17,729 nucleotides of DNA from UBA946 sp031550725. GTDB lineage: Bacteria > Bacillota > Clostridia > Oscillospirales > Ruminococcaceae. The notes under the pieces are model-generated. The model was not told the origin of the DNA, did not search any database, and saw only the letters and a program-made list of their open reading frames with translations. The DNA lies in the NCBI GenBank assembly GCA_031550725.1, contig JAVBOH010000035.1, positions 1-17,729 on the forward strand, read 5' to 3'. Position numbers and translations under genes: made by a program. This document shows, one piece after another, positions 14,759 through 17,729 of this stretch (the stretch's first letter is position 1; each line of letters begins with the position of its first letter).

Positions 14759-15590
14759 GTAAAACGCTTTGTGGCAATTTATTTGTCTGGGAAAGTGCTT
14801 TAACAGCTGCAATTTCTTCAAGCTTCTTACCATTAGTAATACCCTGTATTGTTTCATAAAACATTGCATCAGTAATACTCGATTCTGCCGCATATATAAT
14901 TTGTGACAAGCTATCTAGATTCTTAGCAGTATTAACAACTCTGTTTTCAATAGCATTAAACATTTTTGTTATCATTGTAACTTTATTTCGTGCCAACTCA
15001 ATGCGCTTAACAGCTTGCTTTGCAGACGCTTCATCCAAAATCGATAAATTCTTTGTACCAAGTCCTGTACTGGTACAATTCATATCAGGCACAAGATTAT
15101 CTATACTGCTTATTTCATATTTATATGTAAGTGTTTCTGTATGCTTTGATTCTAAATTCACTTCTAAGACTATACTGTCTTTGAAATTTTTACAAGCACT
15201 GCCATTGGATAAAACACCACCGTTCAAAATATAAACTGTGTTATAGGAAGTATCTGCAATATAGTTTATTTCTGCATTTAAATTATCAAATTCTTTCTGC
15301 ATAGCAAAACGGTAATCATTGTCACAATCGCTGTTTGCAGCACTGTTTGTCAGTTCTTTCATTCTGCTAAGATTATTTGCAGTTTCATTTAATGCACCGC
15401 CAAATATCTGCACCATGTTAATAACATCATCACAGTTCTTAATTGTACTTTCGATACCTGATATATTTTCTCTCATTTTCATTGATATTGCAAGTCCTGC
15501 TGCATCATCAGACGCAGGATTCATTCTGTTTCTGCTGTTGTCAAGGCTATTATTTGAGTTTAATGCTGAGGAATTATTGTTTATTATCAT
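14745..15590 (-). CDS. Divergent orphan flagellin
   Basis: Flagellins polymerise into the flagellar filament. This 281-aa protein has the N-terminal D0/D1 signature (MIINNNSSALNSN and DDAAGLAISMKMRENISGIE) and the C-terminal one (SVLQLLR at the very end, preceded by NKLPQ). The central part is short, without D2/D3 domains. Oddities: DDAAGLAIS comes about 14 residues earlier than usual because the helix that normally holds a SLEKLSSG-like segment is missing. There are four cysteines, although flagellins usually have none. The usual C-terminal ILSQAAQAML helix is altered to LEEIAAVKALSQ. The ATG at 15590 is chosen over GTG 15599 because AAGGAG lies 8 bases before the ATG and overlaps the GTG. 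No other flagellar gene is in the window. It could be a decaying gene or a repurposed surface protein. Confidence 0.85.
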   Translation of the reverse strand: MIINNNSSALNSNNSLDNSRNRMNPASDDAAGLAISMKMRENISGIESTIKNCDDVINMVQIFGGALNETANNLSRMKELTNSAANSDCDNDYRFAMQKEFDNLNAEINYIADTSYNTVYILNGGVLSNGSACKNFKDSIVLEVNLESKHTETLTYKYEISSIDNLVPDMNCTSTGLGTKNLSILDEASAKQAVKRIELARNKVTMITKMFNAIENRVVNTAKNLDSLSQIIYAAESSITDAMFYETIQGITNGKKLEEIAAVKALSQTNKLPQSVLQLLR

Positions 15591-15611
15591 ATTTAACACT
15601 CCTTGTGTATT

Positions 15612-15799
15612 TCAATCATTTATGATTAAAATCCTAGATATTGTAGTATTACCTATTTCACATGATATTTTAACTTCACCAGTATTTACTGCTGTTACTA
15701 TCCCATCATCATTTACAATGGCAACACTAGTGATGGAATTTGAATAAATATTATGATTATTGCTAACAATGCTAATATAATATTTTTGATGCTTTTCAT
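15612..15799 (-). pseudogene. Frameshifted remnant: signal peptide plus end of a Big_2 (Ig-like) domain
   Basis: An ATG at 15799 with AAAAGG about 10 bases upstream opens a frame reading MKSIKNIILALLAIIIIFIQ, then IPS, a typical signal peptide or anchor, which stops at 15713. An overlapping frame, open to TGA 15612, reads SVAIVNDDGIVTAVNTGEVK then ISCEIGNTTISRILI, the C-terminal strands of a bacterial Ig-like Big_2 domain (usual pattern VATVDxxGxVTAxxxGxxxI). Neither frame alone makes sense; joined they would give a secreted Big_2 protein, and the first half of the domain is missing. I infer a deletion plus frameshift. It lies 21 bp upstream of the flagellin-like gene and shares its promoter. 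Confidence 0.65.
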
Positions 15800-15848
15800 A
15801 TTTTACCATCCTTTTCTATTACGTTTAAAGCGTATAGTTCATAACCAT

Positions 15849-15877
15849 ATTATACCATAGTTATATTTCATTGTCAA
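15849..15877 (-). promoter_or_regulatory. Perfect SigA promoter of the Big_2 remnant/flagellin unit
   Basis: On the reverse strand, TTGACA (15872-15877) and TATAAT (15849-15854) match consensus exactly with 17-bp spacing and an extended TGG. It is 50 bases upstream of the signal-peptide start. This is a housekeeping promoter, not the SigD type usual for flagellin genes. Confidence 0.92.
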
Positions 15878-15887
15878 CTTGAAAACC

Positions 15888-15925
15888 AAAGTATTTAAAA
15901 CAAAAAATTAAAGTATTTAAAACAA
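15888..15925. repeat. Tandem 16-bp direct repeat upstream of the flagellin promoter
   Basis: AAAGTATTTAAAACAA occurs at 15888-15903 and again, identical, at 15910-15925. The period is 22 bp, close to two turns of the helix. It ends 11 bp upstream of the -35 box of the reverse promoter, the usual place for activator sites or UP-type elements. Confidence 0.85.
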
Positions 15926-15958
15926 CGAATACTAAGTGAAAGTTAATATATATTTAAA

Positions 15959-17245
15959 TCACATCAACTTAATTATATTAACCATCGAATTGAGCAATAA
16001 ATAATTCTGTGGAAATGGATACATCAAATTCCAATACCCACAACCTAAAATATCTTTTTCTATAACAAGATTATATTTCGCCTGCATACTGCGGACATCC
16101 TCAAACCATACAATATGCTCACTGCCGTCATTTGATGATGTATAATAAAAAAACGGACTTTGTGATATTTCGTCATACTGTATTTCAGCACCCTCATATA
16201 CAGCTAAACGTACAGCACTTACATTGTTTATAGTAACAGCGGCAGAAACACCTTTTTTAAATGGCAATTTCCAGTCATATGCATAATTGGGAATACCAAG
16301 AAAAATCTTGTCAGCAGGAATTTCTGTTAAGGCATACTCAAGTACTTGGCGCACATTATTTATTGGTGCAATTGCCATTGGTGGTCCATATGTATATCCC
16401 CATTCATATGTCATAAGAAAAACGTAATCAGCAAAACTGCCGATAAGTGCATAATCATGCGATTCATATAAAAGTCCTGACTGCTCGGATGATGTTTTAG
16501 GGGCAAGGTCGACATGTGTAACAAGTCCAAATGAATTTAACTGACCAGTCGCATTTCTAATAAAATTTGCATACTCAAGACGAAACTGCGGTGGTATATA
16601 TTCCATATCAATATCCATACCCTGTGCATTTCTGTTTTGTATAGTATATATCATACCCTCGATTACCTTATTTTGAAATGATATATCCGTCAGCAAACGT
16701 TCCACTTTCGCTGAGCCAAATGTACCGTCACGATTTATTGTCGTAAGGCTTAACAGCACAGATGTCCTATATGTATGTGCAAGACTTATTAAATTTTCAT
16801 CATTGATTGTTATTATATCACCCTCGTCATCAAATCCATATCCAAAATGTATTGCATATGTCAAATAAGGAAGTGCCGCTTCATATATTACGGGATTTAT
16901 AAAGCTGTACGCAAAGCCGCTTATCATTGCATTTTTTACAGGTTTGTCATCATAACTGATAACAATTGTGCTTCCCTCTTGTAAAAAAGGTTCATTAATA
17001 AGTGTCGGATTATTTTGATACAGTTTTATTACTGTTGTGCCATATAATGATGCTATACCCGAAATTGTTTCTCCTGCCCGAACAACATGAGTTACTTCGG
17101 GAAATAATATAAGCAGTGCTTGCCCTACTGCTAGGCTTGCAGGTTCTGTCAATGCGTTGTCCGAAATCAACCTTTTTACCGATACTCCATAATATTCAGC
17201 AATTCCATATACCGTATCACCTGCTTTTACTGTATAAATAACCAT
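15959..17245 (-). CDS. sleL: LysM-LysM-GH18 spore peptidoglycan hydrolase (SleL/YaaH-like)
   Basis: A 428-aa protein with two N-terminal LysM repeats (about 2-48 and 52-97, from YTVKAGDTVYGIAEYYGVSV and HVVRAGETISGIASLYGTTV), followed by a glycoside hydrolase family 18 domain. The GH18 catalytic motif is GMDIDMEY, with Glu215 as the acid and Asp211/Asp213 before it. MTYEWGY and a late GYWNLMYPF are further family motifs. There is no signal peptide, as in YaaH/SleL proteins of Bacillus, which are made in the mother cell and bound to the spore coat or cortex, where they cleave cortex fragments at germination. AGGAGG ends 9 bases before the ATG. A possible sporulation-type promoter (ACATATAA at 17313-17306, CATAAATA at 17292-17285) is suggestive only. 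The gene implies a spore-forming host. Confidence 0.92.
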   Translation of the reverse strand: MVIYTVKAGDTVYGIAEYYGVSVKRLISDNALTEPASLAVGQALLILFPEVTHVVRAGETISGIASLYGTTVIKLYQNNPTLINEPFLQEGSTIVISYDDKPVKNAMISGFAYSFINPVIYEAALPYLTYAIHFGYGFDDEGDIITINDENLISLAHTYRTSVLLSLTTINRDGTFGSAKVERLLTDISFQNKVIEGMIYTIQNRNAQGMDIDMEYIPPQFRLEYANFIRNATGQLNSFGLVTHVDLAPKTSSEQSGLLYESHDYALIGSFADYVFLMTYEWGYTYGPPMAIAPINNVRQVLEYALTEIPADKIFLGIPNYAYDWKLPFKKGVSAAVTINNVSAVRLAVYEGAEIQYDEISQSPFFYYTSSNDGSEHIVWFEDVRSMQAKYNLVIEKDILGCGYWNLMYPFPQNYLLLNSMVNIIKLM

Positions 17246-17361
17246 TTTATATGACCTCCTGACTATAAAAATTCATTTATACTATATTTATGTCGTTTTT
17301 GGTGGTTATATGTTTTTGCAGAATATTTAATTTGTTTTTATATAATGACTGTTCAACAATT

Positions 17362-17396
17362 AAAAAACACCGTAAAGCTTGCTTTGAACGTGTTTT
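17362..17396 (-). terminator. Terminator on the reverse strand upstream of sleL
   Basis: On the reverse strand, AAAACAC (17396-17390 complement) pairs with GTGTTTT (17370-17364 complement), with an inner AAAGC/GCTTT stem and a 2-nt loop, followed by a six-T run. It would end a reverse transcript that starts to the right, before sleL. Confidence 0.7.
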
Positions 17397-17476
17397 AAGT
17401 TCAAGTGCAAGTTTTTGAGCATTTTATACCCAAAGCCTTGCACTTACAAAATGGTTTTCGAAAAAAATCATTTTGT
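17362..17476 (-). ncRNA. Candidate small structured RNA or sleL attenuator leader
   Basis: Read in reverse, the stretch forms consecutive hairpins. First, ACAAAATG/CATTTTGT (17469-17476 with 17446-17453). Second, AAGTGCAAG/CTTGCACTT (17437-17445 with 17403-17411), extended inside by TTTGGG/CTCAAA. Third, the terminator at 17362-17396. A short alternative pairing, TTGAAC with GTTCAA (17399-17404 with 17384-17389), would compete with the terminator. A possible promoter lies just upstream: TTGTAT (17507-17512) and TATAAT (17482-17487), with a long 19-bp spacer. No reading frame is present. It may be a free RNA of about 115 nt or an attenuated leader of sleL. I cannot name a family. Confidence 0.5.
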
Positions 17477-17556
17477 AACGCATTATATAAGACAAGTTAA
17501 ATATTAATACAAATATATTATTTCTAAATTGTAACTATATTGTAATTGATATGTTA

Positions 17557-17585
17557 TGTACATCGTGCAAATCATATGCTATAAT
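17557..17585 (+). promoter_or_regulatory. Promoter of the right-end RNA
   Basis: TGTACA (17557-17562) and TATAAT (17580-17585) are spaced by 17 bp, with TGC before the -10 as an extended element. The expected transcription start is at about 17589-17592, exactly where the folded region begins. Confidence 0.65.
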
Positions 17586-17588
17586 CTA

Positions 17589-17729
17589 GGGCACATCCAT
17601 AAACCGCAATTTTCATAAAAATATGCAAAAAATACAGCCAAACGGCTGTAAAAGTTGAAAAAGCATAAAGATGTGGAAAATTCTCATATTTCTTAAGCCA
17701 AAAGGCATAAGAAATCAAGCCGTCGCCAT
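17589..17729 (+). ncRNA. Candidate structured noncoding RNA with a pseudoknot, continuing past the window
   Basis: No coding frame is seen. The sequence folds into nested helices: CACATC (17592-17597) with GATGTG (17670-17675); TATGC (17622-17626) with GCATA (17663-17667); and TACAGCC (17633-17639) with GGCTGTA (17644-17650) around an AAAC loop. AATTTTC (17608-17614), inside the first helix, is complementary to GAAAATT (17676-17682) just outside it, giving a likely pseudoknot. A further hairpin pairs ATTTCTTA and GCC (17688-17699) with GGC and TAAGAAAT (17704-17715). The RNA runs off the end, so its 3' part is unknown. It may be a stand-alone RNA or a riboswitch-like leader. It does not show tmRNA, RNase P or SRP signatures that I can recognise. 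Confidence 0.55.

Noticed and set aside
15319..15747. 142-aa forward open frame rich in hydrophobic residues
   Set aside because: It is antisense to the flagellin-like gene and the Big_2 remnant. It has no ribosome binding site, and the reverse-strand proteins have clear family signatures.
17589..17729. Right-end RNA as tmRNA, RNase P RNA, SRP RNA or 6S RNA
   Set aside because: It lacks the tmRNA tRNA-like start, the RNase P GAGGAAAGTCC-type core and the SRP GGAA-tetraloop signature, and it is not a single long bulged hairpin like 6S. The visible part matches none of them.
1..17729. CRISPR array, prophage or integrative element
   Set aside because: There are no regularly spaced repeats, cas genes, integrase, or direct repeat of the tRNA 3' end. 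The only mobile trace is the IS630 fragment and perhaps the palindromic repeat.

Overview
The window looks like chromosomal DNA from a low-GC, spore-forming, gut-type Clostridia (Oscillospiraceae/Ruminococcus-like is my inference). The reasons are AT-rich codon use, the dgt-dnaG-sigA gene order, strong AGGAGG-type ribosome binding sites, textbook SigA promoters, a LysM/GH18 spore-lysin gene, and PAS-rich hybrid kinases.

Layout. Positions 1-155 are the tail of a receiver-domain protein. Positions 272-5812 form a forward housekeeping block: rpmE (L31) with its own perfect promoter, a folded leader and a terminator, then a YigZ/IMPACT protein, a dGTPase-like HD hydrolase (dgt), primase (dnaG), the main sigma factor (sigA/rpoD) and an Rrf2-type regulator with three cysteines. 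A bidirectional terminator (5854-5891) separates this block from two reverse-strand genes, a 925-aa soluble hybrid sensor kinase and 4-alpha-glucanotransferase (malQ), each with its own promoter. Next on the forward strand come a 42-aa hydrophilic protein with a strong terminator, tRNA-Ser(GGA), and a decayed IS630-type transposase tail.

Positions 11378-13477 hold a compact membrane-stress-like operon: an ECF sigma factor, a one-TM putative anti-sigma, a four-TM MotA/ExbB-like protein and a CPBP intramembrane protease. A plausible ECF-type promoter precedes it. The CPBP frame continues for 47 codons past its stop and encodes a further membrane helix, so the gene looks truncated. A membrane-anchored alpha/beta hydrolase follows and ends at a nested palindromic repeat (14508-14583).

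The right third is mostly on the reverse strand: a LysM-LysM-GH18 spore lysin, then a perfect promoter preceded by a 16-bp direct repeat with 22-bp period. That promoter drives a frameshifted signal-peptide/Big_2 remnant and an orphan, cysteine-containing, internally shortened flagellin.

The last 370 bases hold no gene but carry two divergent candidate structured RNAs. One is a reverse-strand multi-hairpin RNA ending in a terminator (17362-17476). The other is a forward RNA with its own promoter, nested helices and a likely pseudoknot, and it runs off the window end (17589 onward). These two, the ECF/CPBP operon and the odd flagellin locus are the parts most worth following up.
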